Assembly (NCBI GenBank): GCA_900545755.1 | Contig: URAG01000010.1 | Location: 1 to 48,087 of the forward strand | DNA length: 48,087 nt | Reading direction: 5' to 3' | DNA from: an uncultured Cloacibacillus sp. | Lineage (GTDB): Bacteria > Synergistota > Synergistia > Synergistales > Synergistaceae | Part shown: one piece after another, positions 15,926-23,855 of the stretch | Layout: each line of letters opens with the position of its first letter | How positions within the stretch are numbered: the stretch's first letter is position 1 | The notes under the pieces: model-generated | The model's input: only the letters and a program-made list of their open reading frames with translations | What the model was told of the DNA's origin: nothing | Databases searched by the model: none | Translations under genes and position numbers: made by a program

Positions 15926-16819
15926 ATGGAAAAAGTAAGAGGTATCTACACAGCTCTGTGCACGCCCGTAATCGACGGCAAAGTCAACGCAGCGGCTATG
16001 GACAAACTCGTCAACTTCGTAATCGACAATGGCACGACTGGGTTGGTTGCGCTTGGTGGAACCGGCGAGTATTGCGCGCTGACCAACGAACAGCGCGTTG
16101 ACGCAGTGAAGATGACCATCGATGCCAACAAGGGGCGCGTCCCCGTGGTGGCTGGAATCATCGGCCCAGGCCTTCCCGAAGCCATAGAAATGGGCAACAA
16201 GTGCAAAGAACTCGGAGCCGACGCAATTATGGTCGTTACGCCGTACTACGTCGTCGCCAACCAGCAGGGCATTTACGATTATTATCAGCAGGTCATGAAG
16301 AACGTCGACCTCCCGTTAGTGCTCTACAATATACCTTACCGCACAGGTGTCAATATGCTCCCAGAAACGGTCGAGCGCCTTCTTGACAACGACGAGCGTC
16401 ACCAGATAGTCGCTATGAAGGAATGCTGCCCGAACATGGGACAGGTTCTCGAACTTCTTTCGAAGGTACGTGAGCGCACTTCCGTCCTCACCGGCGAAGA
16501 GTTCCTTTTCTATCAGGAAATTTCTTGCGGCGCGCAGGGCGGCATACTCGCCACATCAAATCTTCTTCCAAAGCTCTGGGCCGATCTCTTCGACCTTATC
16601 CAGGCCGGAGAGCTCAAAAAAGCTTCAGAAATTGTCATCAAAGTGACTCCGGTTCTCCGCCTGATATTTGCGGAATCGAACCCGGGACCGCTGAAGGAAG
16701 CCATGAAGATGATAGGAATTGACTGTGGCGAGCCGCTCCTCCCGCTCGAAAAGCCTGCGAAGCACATTGTTGACGCTCTAGAAGTTGAGCTCAAAAAACT
16801 CCTCGACTGGTATAAATAA
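15926..16819 (+). CDS. DapA/NanA-family Schiff-base lyase 2
   Basis: A 297-residue paralogue of the enzyme at 2087. Landmarks: GGTGEY (44-49), YNIP with Tyr134, Arg139 in IPYRTG matching the oxo-acid carboxylate ligand of DapA, and the Schiff-base lysine in AMKEC (Lys165). Both copies share the unusual KEC-CP/SP motif after the lysine. It is the last gene of the dehydrogenase/TRAP operon, which supports cleavage or dehydration of the 2-oxo acid made by the dehydrogenases. A biosynthetic DapA role is unlikely because no lysine genes are nearby. Confidence 0.87.
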   Translation: MEKVRGIYTALCTPVIDGKVNAAAMDKLVNFVIDNGTTGLVALGGTGEYCALTNEQRVDAVKMTIDANKGRVPVVAGIIGPGLPEAIEMGNKCKELGADAIMVVTPYYVVANQQGIYDYYQQVMKNVDLPLVLYNIPYRTGVNMLPETVERLLDNDERHQIVAMKECCPNMGQVLELLSKVRERTSVLTGEEFLFYQEISCGAQGGILATSNLLPKLWADLFDLIQAGELKKASEIVIKVTPVLRLIFAESNPGPLKEAMKMIGIDCGEPLLPLEKPAKHIVDALEVELKKLLDWYK

Positions 16820-17652
16820 GCCTAGCACCTAATTGCACACCCACATAAAGGGGTAACAAACCATAACCGGCGGTTGTACAACCGCCGGATTTATGGCTTG
16901 AATAGAGTATAATCGTAACCATAGGCTAGGCCGAAGTGTACTTGATCCTATGCTTGAGACAGGTAGAAAAGCCTTCGAAGCAAAGGCATAAAAATAGTAC
17001 GAGCATAGTTTTTATTTATTATTTAAATTCTGGGACTCAGGATTATCCTTTGTCGCTTCATTTGCGGCTTCAATTGCAGCTGGGGGAGAGTGCCTGGAGT
17101 TTTCATGACCGGCTTGCTGGTGAATGACGGCTCCGGCTGTTCAGATGGCGGCAAAGAGTCTATAGACGATTCTGTGTAACTGTCCATAAGCCTCAGAGTA
17201 ACCATGAATTTTTATGTATTTCGCTCTATTGTTGTGACCGTTTCTGCTCTGCACATCAAAACCATATCAGCCCCATAACTTGATGCCGGCAACGTCCGGT
17301 CCGGCCGCCTTTGCCGTGATGCCCCCTCACTACTCCGGCATCTGCAAAGTACGTAGAAAGCTGCCGCGTGTATCTTTGTGTATCTTTCTATAGCCGGTGC
17401 AGCGGCAAGTCGTGCATGGCGAGGCGTGACGTATTTCTACAAGCGCGCCGCGTACTATGAAACATTCCCGCAGCGCCGAACGATATTGACAAATGTTGAA
17501 AGCACAAGGTGCAAAGGCCGCGAGCGCTAGCCTATAAGAATACTTCTTATTTTACTCCTCGTGGGTTTGCCGCCTGCGTCCGCGTAATATCGTTGCAACC
17601 ACACAGCCGTATCTTCCTAAGTTTTTCGCAAAACATGCGCTTTCCTCATGCT
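16820..17652. other. Gene-poor region after the hydroxy-acid island
   Basis: About 830 bases without a supportable gene. It contains the palindrome at 16861-16896, a tandem GTGTATCTTT duplication near 17369, and short open frames on both strands around 16936-17205 that have no recognisable domain or convincing ribosome site. It may be a decayed gene; I cannot name its source. Confidence 0.5.
16861..16896. terminator. Perfect inverted repeat, probable operon terminator or processing site
   Basis: A 22-base perfect palindrome at 16867-16888 (arm CCGGCGGTTGT) flanked by CCATAA and TTATGG, which extend the stem across a small bulge. It lies 41 bases after the lyase 2 stop. There is no strong T tract, so it could stop transcription weakly on either strand or protect the 3' end. 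Confidence 0.5.
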
Positions 17653-18264
17653 TTATAAGAACATCGCCAGCCCGTTCAGCAGCAGCTTCAAGCCGTAGAA
17701 GATTATCGCCGCGCCACATATCGCGTTTATCACGCGCAGCGGCTTTGCGCCTATTTTGCCGTGGAAGAGCGAGACGGCGAAGGCGATTGCGGTGAACCAT
17801 AAAACGAAAAAGACCGCAGTCAGCGTTATTAAGGCGGCGGACAATATTGGCGGCAGCGTGAAGAAATCGCCGAGCATTCCTGTGCCTACTATGAAAGCCC
17901 GCGGGTCGGACCACGTTACAGCGCAGAGGGGAGCCGCCGTCTTCCATAGCGGGTTGTTTTCTCCCCATCCGCCCGTTTCCCGTCCGGTACCGCGCAGCAC
18001 GCCGTATCCCATTTTTATAACAATTACGCCGCCTATGCCGAAGAGACACGTTTGCAGCCATACGTATTTCTGAAGCGCCGCCCCCGCGCCGAAAAAGCAT
18101 AAGAACGCGAACGCTACGTCGCAAAAGGCGGCCATTATCGCCGCCAGAAGCGCGCGTCGCCTTTCCTGCGCCGCGGCCGCGTTTATGACGAAGAAGAACT
18201 GCATGCCGACGGGCGTGGTACTGCAGACGGCGGCCGCCAACCCTATCAGCTGCATAATGAACAA
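17653..18264 (-). CDS. LysE-family amino-acid exporter
   Basis: A 203-residue protein with about six hydrophobic segments. The N-terminus CSTTPVGMQFFFVINAAAAQERRRAL is in the position of the LysE/RhtB PGP loop, and TWSDPRAFIVGTGMLG matches the family's central conserved region. Members export basic or neutral amino acids. TTG at 18264 is 6 bases after GGGGGA; an ATG at 18255 (MQLIGLAAAV) is the alternative. It stands alone, with a strong terminator upstream that separates it from the phosphoribosyltransferase. Substrate not predictable. Confidence 0.8.
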   Translation of the reverse strand: MFIMQLIGLAAAVCSTTPVGMQFFFVINAAAAQERRRALLAAIMAAFCDVAFAFLCFFGAGAALQKYVWLQTCLFGIGGVIVIKMGYGVLRGTGRETGGWGENNPLWKTAAPLCAVTWSDPRAFIVGTGMLGDFFTLPPILSAALITLTAVFFVLWFTAIAFAVSLFHGKIGAKPLRVINAICGAAIIFYGLKLLLNGLAMFL

Positions 18265-18570
18265 AGCAGTTCCCCCTGATTTATGTATGTTTTTTACATT
18301 TTATCACGCGGCGTTTTCGCAGCCGCGTTTATATTGCGTTCACTTTATAACAGAAACAGCCGTTTTGTTATTCCGGGCTGGACCCGGCCATCCGGCGCCG
18401 TTAAATATTGTACCGTGGCGGAGTCTGAAGACGCCGTATGCCGCGCCGGGGAGTGTCATAACCGCCCCTGTTTTCTTATATTTGGGGGGTATTATCAAAA
18501 AAGCCGGGCTCAATATTGAGCCCGGCTTTTTACCGTTAGCGGACGGCTGCGCGGAAATACAGACGGGTTT
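18265..18570. other. Intergenic region with a strong terminator
   Basis: About 300 bases without a gene. Apart from the terminator at 18498-18531 I see only short inverted elements and no clear promoter for the LysE-type gene. Confidence 0.5.
18498..18531 (-). terminator. Rho-independent terminator of the permease-phosphoribosyltransferase operon
   Basis: A perfect 34-base palindrome, five A, the arm GCCGGGCTCAAT and its complement, then five T. It works on either strand; on the minus strand it ends the phosphoribosyltransferase transcript. Confidence 0.9.
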
Positions 18571-19119
18571 TTAGTCCTTGAAGACCGGCAGCTTTTCGAG
18601 ATAAATCAGGTCCTTACCGTCGTAGCCGCCCTCTTCGAGCAGCACGGCGACTTTGCTGACGACGGTGCAGCCGGTATGCGCGAGAGCCGCTTCGAGAGAA
18701 TGCAGCGAGCCGCCGGTCGATACTACGTCGTCTACGACGCAGACGCGCTTGCCGTCGAGCTTCGCAGCGTCCATCTCGTCGATGACTATTATTTGTTTCT
18801 CCGAGGTCGTTATCGACTTAGTCTCTTCTATAATCGGGTGCTCCATGTAGGCTTTGACCGACTTGCGCGCGACTACGTAGTCGACGCCCATGCGCGCCGC
18901 TATAGCGTGCGTCAGGGGGATGCCTTTAGCCTCGGGGCATACGAGCATGTCTATCTGCCCGAGCCCGCGGATTTTATCAAGAAGCGCGTCGGCGCTCTTT
19001 TCTATCAGCTGCGTGTCGCCGAGCATGACGAACGACGCGATCGTAAGGTGCGGCGCGACGCGTACCTTCTTAAGCTCGCGCGTGAGGCCGCATATGTGAA
19101 GCGTGTAGAATTCAGCCAT
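18571..19119 (-). CDS. Adenine phosphoribosyltransferase-like protein
   Basis: A 182-residue type I phosphoribosyltransferase. The PRPP-binding motif VCVVDDVVSTGGS is at about 127-139, and an Apt-like segment PEAKGIPLTHAIAARMG is near 61-77. Members transfer phosphoribose to a purine base for salvage. It is co-transcribed after an NCS2-type permease, so a purine (adenine or xanthine) imported by that permease is the likely substrate. The exact base cannot be read from the sequence. Confidence 0.8.
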   Translation of the reverse strand: MAEFYTLHICGLTRELKKVRVAPHLTIASFVMLGDTQLIEKSADALLDKIRGLGQIDMLVCPEAKGIPLTHAIAARMGVDYVVARKSVKAYMEHPIIEETKSITTSEKQIIVIDEMDAAKLDGKRVCVVDDVVSTGGSLHSLEAALAHTGCTVVSKVAVLLEEGGYDGKDLIYLEKLPVFKD

Positions 19120-19134
19120 TTTTGAAATCCTCCG

Positions 19135-20247
19135 TTAAAGTCCGAAAATAACCTTGATTGCGACGCCCGTCAGCAGCCCGTAGAATGGGTTCCAGCGCGC
19201 GGTCGCGATGACCGTCGCGCCTATCACCATGCCCCACGGCGAGAAGCCGAAAGGCCCTTGTGCCGCCGGAACGCTCGCGATGGCAGCTTGAATGTTCGAA
19301 ATGAATGTGACGAAGACGCCTAGCACGAAAAGCAGCCCCGCGATCGACGAACTGTGGACGTAACGGCCGATTATCGGGAGCAGCTTGAAGAAAAGAATCG
19401 CCGCCATCATCAGCATCATAAGCACGGACGCGCCGACGGGGTGCGGAGCCGTCGCCGTGCCTGAGATTATAGCTTCGACCGGGCCGCCGCCGAAGAACGA
19501 CGAGCACATATCGGCGAGCGAGGAATATATAGCGAGGTGGTCGATGTCCGCGTCAACGCCCGCTATGCTGCCCGTCACCTTGCCGAAGCTTATGTTGGCG
19601 CCGATGTTGAGGCACATGAGGCCGAGGCCTCCGGCGATAATCCTGGGGTGTTTCCATATCTTCCATTCTATATTGCCGGTCGTGAGTTTTTCATTGGACA
19701 TGTCGACGTCGATGTGCTGCTGCTCAACCTTGCCCATGTTTTTAAGCACGTTGAAAGCTATCGTCGCTATGATGACGGAAATAATTACGGTTTTCGCAAG
19801 ATCCCCGGTTATGAACCATACTGCGAGGGCCGAGACCATCGAGACGCCGCCGGAAAATTTCTCAGAATCGAAAAGGTCAATGGAAAGATAGGCGAGCATG
19901 ACGCCTACTCCGGCCATCATGGACGTGACGATCGTAGGGCCGACCAGTTCGACGATCTTCTCGTTAAGACCGAGCAGAGACGGAATCAAGACGAAGACGC
20001 CGCCCCAGAAAACGGTGCTCAGCCTTTCCCTGCGGGACTGCGCTATTTTCCCGCTGACCGCTATCGTCTCGGCCTGGAACGAAATCGTCGCGACCGAGTC
20101 GAAGGCGAAAGAACCCGCCGCGCCGACGAGAAATGCGAGCGCCGTCGGGAAAGCGGCGAAGCCGAGCGAGAGCGCGAGAAGCCCCTGCGGAACGCCGTTA
20201 AGCACGACCGCAATCGCGGCGAGCAGGTCTGTCATATAAGCATCCAT
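19135..20247 (-). CDS. NCS2-type purine/pyrimidine permease
   Basis: A 370-residue polytopic membrane protein. The ATG at 20247 has GGAGG 9 bases upstream; a longer frame to 20301 has no ribosome site and would begin inside the promoter leader. Conserved stretches such as FAFDSVATISFQAET and FGGGPVEAIISGTATAPHP fit the NCS2/AzgA branch of nucleobase transporters. The adjoining phosphoribosyltransferase, 15 bases downstream, supports a nucleobase substrate that is trapped as the nucleotide. The family call rests on motifs and context, not on an alignment. Confidence 0.65.
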   Translation of the reverse strand: MDAYMTDLLAAIAVVLNGVPQGLLALSLGFAAFPTALAFLVGAAGSFAFDSVATISFQAETIAVSGKIAQSRRERLSTVFWGGVFVLIPSLLGLNEKIVELVGPTIVTSMMAGVGVMLAYLSIDLFDSEKFSGGVSMVSALAVWFITGDLAKTVIISVIIATIAFNVLKNMGKVEQQHIDVDMSNEKLTTGNIEWKIWKHPRIIAGGLGLMCLNIGANISFGKVTGSIAGVDADIDHLAIYSSLADMCSSFFGGGPVEAIISGTATAPHPVGASVLMMLMMAAILFFKLLPIIGRYVHSSSIAGLLFVLGVFVTFISNIQAAIASVPAAQGPFGFSPWGMVIGATVIATARWNPFYGLLTGVAIKVIFGL

Positions 20248-20289
20248 GAAAAAATTCCTCCTGCAAGAGTATGTTAAAACAACTCTGCG

Positions 20290-20318
20290 AAGGTACTCCA
20301 CGCGTGCGCTTTTGTCAA
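20290..20318 (-). promoter_or_regulatory. Promoter of the permease-phosphoribosyltransferase operon
   Basis: Minus-strand TTGACA (20313-20318), 17-base spacer and TACCTT (20290-20295), about 40 bases upstream of the permease ATG. Confidence 0.55.
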
Positions 20319-20411
20319 TAACGCGGCGAAATAAAAAAGGCTGCTTTTGCTATTTGTAAGCTAGGAGGAAATACTTCCGATGCTTCTCCCTCGCTGTATG
20401 AATATACGTGA

Positions 20412-20420
20412 TGATATAAT
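20412..20420 (+). promoter_or_regulatory. Extended -10 promoter of the cysteine desulfidase gene
   Basis: TGATATAAT, an extended -10 with a perfect TATAAT at 20415-20420. No good -35 is seen 17 bases upstream. The start codon is about 60 bases downstream. Confidence 0.5.
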
Positions 20421-20486
20421 CTGACTGTGTCGAAAGGTCAGCGGTAAACGCAGTACAAATCGAATTTAACGAGGAGGAAGGAATCA

Positions 20487-21803
20487 ATGCCGACATTGAA
20501 GGAATTTCTGCGCAGCGAAGTAAAACCGGCGCTAGGATGTACCGAGCCGGGGGCTGTGGCGCTAGCGGTGGCGCGCGCGTGCGCCGAGCTCCCGGACCGG
20601 AGCAATGTCGCGGCCGTGCGCGTCACGGTCAGCGCGAATATTTATAAAAACGGGATGGCCGTAGGTATCCCGGGCGCGGGCGGCGCGCGCGGCAACGCGA
20701 TAGCGGCGGCGCTCGGCGCGATTTGCGGAGACGCCTCGCGCGGCCTCGAAGTGCTCGCCGGCACTACTCCAGAGGACGTGAAAAAGGCCGAGGCATGGGT
20801 TGAGGAGAAGCGCGCGACCATCTACTGCGACCAGGACAGAGGTGGCGTCTACGTGCTCGCATCGGTATTCACGCCAGAGCACAAGGCCATGTGCTTGATA
20901 GAAGGCAGCCATTCAAACATCGTCAAGGTCACTGCAGACGGAGTGACGGTGTTCGAGAAGGCGCGCCCTGCCGGCTCATCGTCCGGTTTTGCGGACGACG
21001 GCTTTCCGACGCGCTTCGCCGACGTCCTCAAAATGGCCGACGAAATGGACGACGAGGACGAAGATTTCATATGGGAAGGCGTAGAGATGAACGACCGCAT
21101 AGCGGCGGAGGGCATTAAACCGGCCGGAGCGGGAAGCCTCCAGAGCAGCAATTTCGGACTTATTCTAAGAAACGATGAAAAGGTGGGCGACGTCGTACCA
21201 GTGGCGCTCGAAATACGAACGACCGCGTCGGCAGCGGCAGAGGCCCGTATGTCAGGCGTGCAGATGCCGGTTATGAGCAGCGCTGGCAGCGGAAACCACG
21301 GCATTACGGCGATAATCCCTATCGCGGTGCTGGGTCGCCGCACGGGCAAGAGTCGCCGCGAAATCGCAAAAGCGATAGCGGTCAGCCACCTCGCGACGAG
21401 CTTCGTCAAACGCAATCTCGGCCGCCTCTCGCCCGTCTGCGGCTGCTCTGTAGCGGCTGGAACCGGCGCCGCCGCCGGCATGACTTACCTTATGGGCGGC
21501 AATTACGACCAGATATGCAGCGCTATGAGCTTGCTGCTTTCAAATATAGCGGGGATGCTCTGCGACGGCGCGAAAGAGAGCTGCGCACTGAAAGTCGGCT
21601 CGGCGTCGTCCGAGGCGTACTGCGCGATGGAATGGGCGCTTGCAGGGCAGCGCCTGACAGTGCCGCAGGGCGTTTTCGGAGCTTCGATAGAAGAGACGGT
21701 CGCGAACGTCGGCCGCGTCTCGCGCGAGGGCATGAAGACGGTCGACCGCGTCATGATAGATATCCTCGACGAACGCCACAGGCCGAACGAAGAGGCCTTC
21801 TAA
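20487..21803 (+). CDS. cyuA: L-cysteine desulfidase, CyuA/UPF0597 family
   Basis: A 438-residue protein with the family hallmark EVKPALGCTEPGAVALAVA at residues 11-29. Later cysteines in VCGCSVAAGTGAAAG and in MLCDGAKESC are probable [4Fe-4S] ligands, as in serine dehydratase alpha chains. The enzyme breaks L-cysteine down to pyruvate, ammonia and sulfide in anaerobes. RBS GAGGAGG is 9 bases upstream. It is monocistronic, ending in a terminator. Its GCG and CGC-rich codons are like those of neighbouring genes. Activity on serine or another amino acid cannot be ruled out. Confidence 0.85.
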   Translation: MPTLKEFLRSEVKPALGCTEPGAVALAVARACAELPDRSNVAAVRVTVSANIYKNGMAVGIPGAGGARGNAIAAALGAICGDASRGLEVLAGTTPEDVKKAEAWVEEKRATIYCDQDRGGVYVLASVFTPEHKAMCLIEGSHSNIVKVTADGVTVFEKARPAGSSSGFADDGFPTRFADVLKMADEMDDEDEDFIWEGVEMNDRIAAEGIKPAGAGSLQSSNFGLILRNDEKVGDVVPVALEIRTTASAAAEARMSGVQMPVMSSAGSGNHGITAIIPIAVLGRRTGKSRREIAKAIAVSHLATSFVKRNLGRLSPVCGCSVAAGTGAAAGMTYLMGGNYDQICSAMSLLLSNIAGMLCDGAKESCALKVGSASSEAYCAMEWALAGQRLTVPQGVFGASIEETVANVGRVSREGMKTVDRVMIDILDERHRPNEEAF

Positions 21804-21831
21804 CGTTACGCCGGTAAAATATAAACCTCAT

Positions 21832-21857
21832 AGGACGGCGCAAGCCGTCCTTTTTTC
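21832..21857 (+). terminator. Terminator of the cysteine desulfidase gene
   Basis: Stem AGGACGGC/GCCGTCCT with a GCAA tetraloop followed by six T. Confidence 0.92.
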
Positions 21858-21966
21858 GCGCCCGCGTAAAATTTGCACAGCCGTAAATTCTCCGGAACGG
21901 CGCCTCAACGGCAGGACGACGCTTTTTCTTTTTACGAAACACAAGCGGATGGAGCTTGTACGCTTC

Positions 21967-21996
21967 TTCACATAATCGCGTAATCGTTGGTATAAT
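21967..21996 (+). promoter_or_regulatory. Promoter of the XRE regulator
   Basis: TTCACA (21967-21972), 18-base spacer, perfect TATAAT (21991-21996). This gives a leader of about 160 bases that holds TGTAAC direct repeats near 22086 and 22095 and a TGCCGGT/ACCGGCA hairpin at 22114-22134. Confidence 0.6.
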
Positions 21997-22162
21997 GTTC
22001 TTGGCAGCTAAATCAGGGACGTTACGCGGAGACCCCGTTGCAGCCGCGCAATGACATAAGAATTAAATAATTTTTACAACAACATGTAACACGTGTAACG
22101 ACGTGCCGGTTTCGTGTACCGGCAGGATATACAAAAATAATTGCCTACGAGGTAAAACAGCC

Positions 22163-22882
22163 ATGACGCAAGTAAGCGAAGCTCTGGGACGCAAAATCAG
22201 AGAGATAAGAAAAAACAGGCGCTGCACGCTTGAAGAGCTCGGGCGGGCCGTGCATAAGAGCAAGGCGACGCTCTCCAAGTACGAGACGGGCGACATCATA
22301 ATAGACGTCGAAACCCTCTACGAGATCGCGCGCGCGCTGCGCGTATCCGTCTTCAGCCTAATGAACCTGCCTGTCGAGGAGTGCTCCGCAGAGCCGTCCG
22401 TACCAGACATGCGCGGGCGCGACGTATTCGCCTCGCCGCTGCTCTACCTATACTACTACGGCGGCGAAGAGCGCGCGATTCACAGAAGCGTCATAGAACG
22501 CGACGCCGAGGGATGCGGCGCAAAGCTCTACCATGAAGTGTCGTTCCTCGACGATTACTGCCTATGCGCGAAAGTCTACAAGGGGCGGGTACAGGAATAT
22601 TCATTCTATACGCGGCTGCCATTCGAAAACGAATTCTGCCGCCTCGATAGGATTATGATGATCTTCCCGTCGATGTTCAACGGACAGAATTTCCTACTAG
22701 GCCACCTTCTTATGATGAACCTGGCTAACCAGCCCGTCAGCGTGAAGGCGCTCGTCGCGAATCACGTAATGGCGGAGGACAAGCACTTCCGCGCCTTGCT
22801 CCAGGTCTCGCGCGAGGAGATACGCCGCGTACGCCGCACGAACTACTTCACTATAGACCGTGTCTCAGAGGCCGAGGCTTAA
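22163..22882 (+). CDS. XRE-family transcriptional regulator with uncharacterised C-terminal domain
   Basis: A 239-residue protein. Residues 1-65 form a Cro/CI-type helix-turn-helix (LGRKIREIRKNRRCTLEELG, then KSKATLSKYETGD). The remaining 170 residues are not a cupin by eye and I do not recognise them; they are rich in Tyr, Met and Phe and end in a basic RREEIRRVRR-like stretch. ATG at 22163 follows GAGGT and is preferred over an in-frame start at 22103 that would precede the leader hairpin. It sits between cyuA and a secreted protein gene. Target unknown; cyuA is one possibility. Confidence 0.8.
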   Translation: MTQVSEALGRKIREIRKNRRCTLEELGRAVHKSKATLSKYETGDIIIDVETLYEIARALRVSVFSLMNLPVEECSAEPSVPDMRGRDVFASPLLYLYYYGGEERAIHRSVIERDAEGCGAKLYHEVSFLDDYCLCAKVYKGRVQEYSFYTRLPFENEFCRLDRIMMIFPSMFNGQNFLLGHLLMMNLANQPVSVKALVANHVMAEDKHFRALLQVSREEIRRVRRTNYFTIDRVSEAEA

Positions 22883-23395
22883 CGCGCCGGCTGGTACGTT
22901 GATAAACAGTTTGATAAGAGGTCCAGCAGTTTCGTTAAAATCAATCGAAGCCTGCCATATGCGCGGGAAATGACGTGGAATTACTGGTTACTTCGTTAAA
23001 TTATCTATTTTGTCTATTGTTACGAAAAATACGAGAAGATATGTTTCTTAAAATGAAATTCTGCGAAGTTGCAGCGGCGGCGCGCTTCGCTTATAGTTTA
23101 AGCGTGATACGGGAATCCGACGAGCGTCGGTATATGCTGTTACCGCTGATCCCCGCATTCATGTACATACTGGATGCGCTCTTCCTCCGCTGAATGCGGA
23201 CATCCACAATACTCTTCTCCCTGAGGATATACTCCTCCATGTGCCGGGCGGCCTTCGGGCCGCCCTTTTCGCAAGCTAGGACGAAACCGCGCGAAAGCGT
23301 ACGCTTGCCATTTAGTGTATAATTTCTTCAGCGGCGCCGAAGGCGGGGAACCTCCGGCCCATTCATACGAAAAACGAAAGGACAGTGTTATAAAA
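22883..23395. other. Intergenic region after the XRE regulator
   Basis: About 500 bases. An open frame at 22975-23193 (72 codons, or 51 from the ATG at 23041) has no clear ribosome site or domain and is left uncalled. The region also holds an 8-bp CCGCATTC/GAATGCGG repeat and the terminator at 23246-23269. An extended -10 (TGTATAAT) at 23316-23323 probably serves the secreted protein. Confidence 0.4.
23246..23269 (+). terminator. Rho-independent terminator
   Basis: Stem GGGCGGCC/GGCCGCCC with a TTCG tetraloop followed by four T. It closes whatever is transcribed from the XRE region. Confidence 0.85.
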
Positions 23396-23845
23396 ATGAA
23401 GAGGAACATCAAAAACGCGGCTGCGGCCCTTGTGATATGCGCGACATTCGCCCTGGCGGTCCCTTCGGCGCGCGCCCTCGACCTTGGCGACGTACTTAAA
23501 AAAGGCGCGATTGGCATCGCGGGCGGCTGGCTCGTTACCGCGATATCGCCGCAGATGAACGATTTCATCAACACAATAACCTTCAACAAAGGCGTGGCCT
23601 ACGACGGCTACACCAAAGTGGTCCCGATAGTCTCGATAGGCGACGGCGCGCGCATCGGAGCCGCGCAGGTCGGCGCTAACACACAGAGCGCGATAGACCG
23701 CACCAAGGCCGTCGCGCAGCTTGAAGGCGAATTCAGCAGCGTCCGTGCCACGGCGCTTATCCCGATAGACTCGCTCAACCCGATTAAACAGTTCCGCCGC
23801 GTCAAAGGCGTCGGCGTAACCGCTATAATAAACGTAAAATTGTAG
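23396..23845 (+). CDS. Small exported protein of unknown function
   Basis: A 149-residue protein with a signal peptide: basic start MKRNIKN, hydrophobic core, likely cleavage after PSARA. The mature part is glycine- and valine-rich with alternating polar residues (VPIVSIGDGARIGAAQVG, ending in a GVGVTAIINVKL strand), suggesting a beta-rich periplasmic or surface protein. I do not recognise the family. ATG at 23396 is chosen because it starts the signal peptide; GAAAGGA is 13 bases upstream, a rather long spacing. It ends only 10 bases before the threonine dehydratase start. Confidence 0.65.
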   Translation: MKRNIKNAAAALVICATFALAVPSARALDLGDVLKKGAIGIAGGWLVTAISPQMNDFINTITFNKGVAYDGYTKVVPIVSIGDGARIGAAQVGANTQSAIDRTKAVAQLEGEFSSVRATALIPIDSLNPIKQFRRVKGVGVTAIINVKL

Positions 23846-23855
23846 GTATATGACA

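Noticed and set aside
20487..21803. Serine dehydratase alpha chain
   Set aside because: The fold is related, but the N-terminal PALGCTEPGAVALA signature is that of the UPF0597/CyuA cysteine desulfidase family.
22975..23193. Possible 72-codon small protein
   Set aside because: No ribosome site, no signal or domain; a shorter version from 23041 is also weak. Left uncalled.
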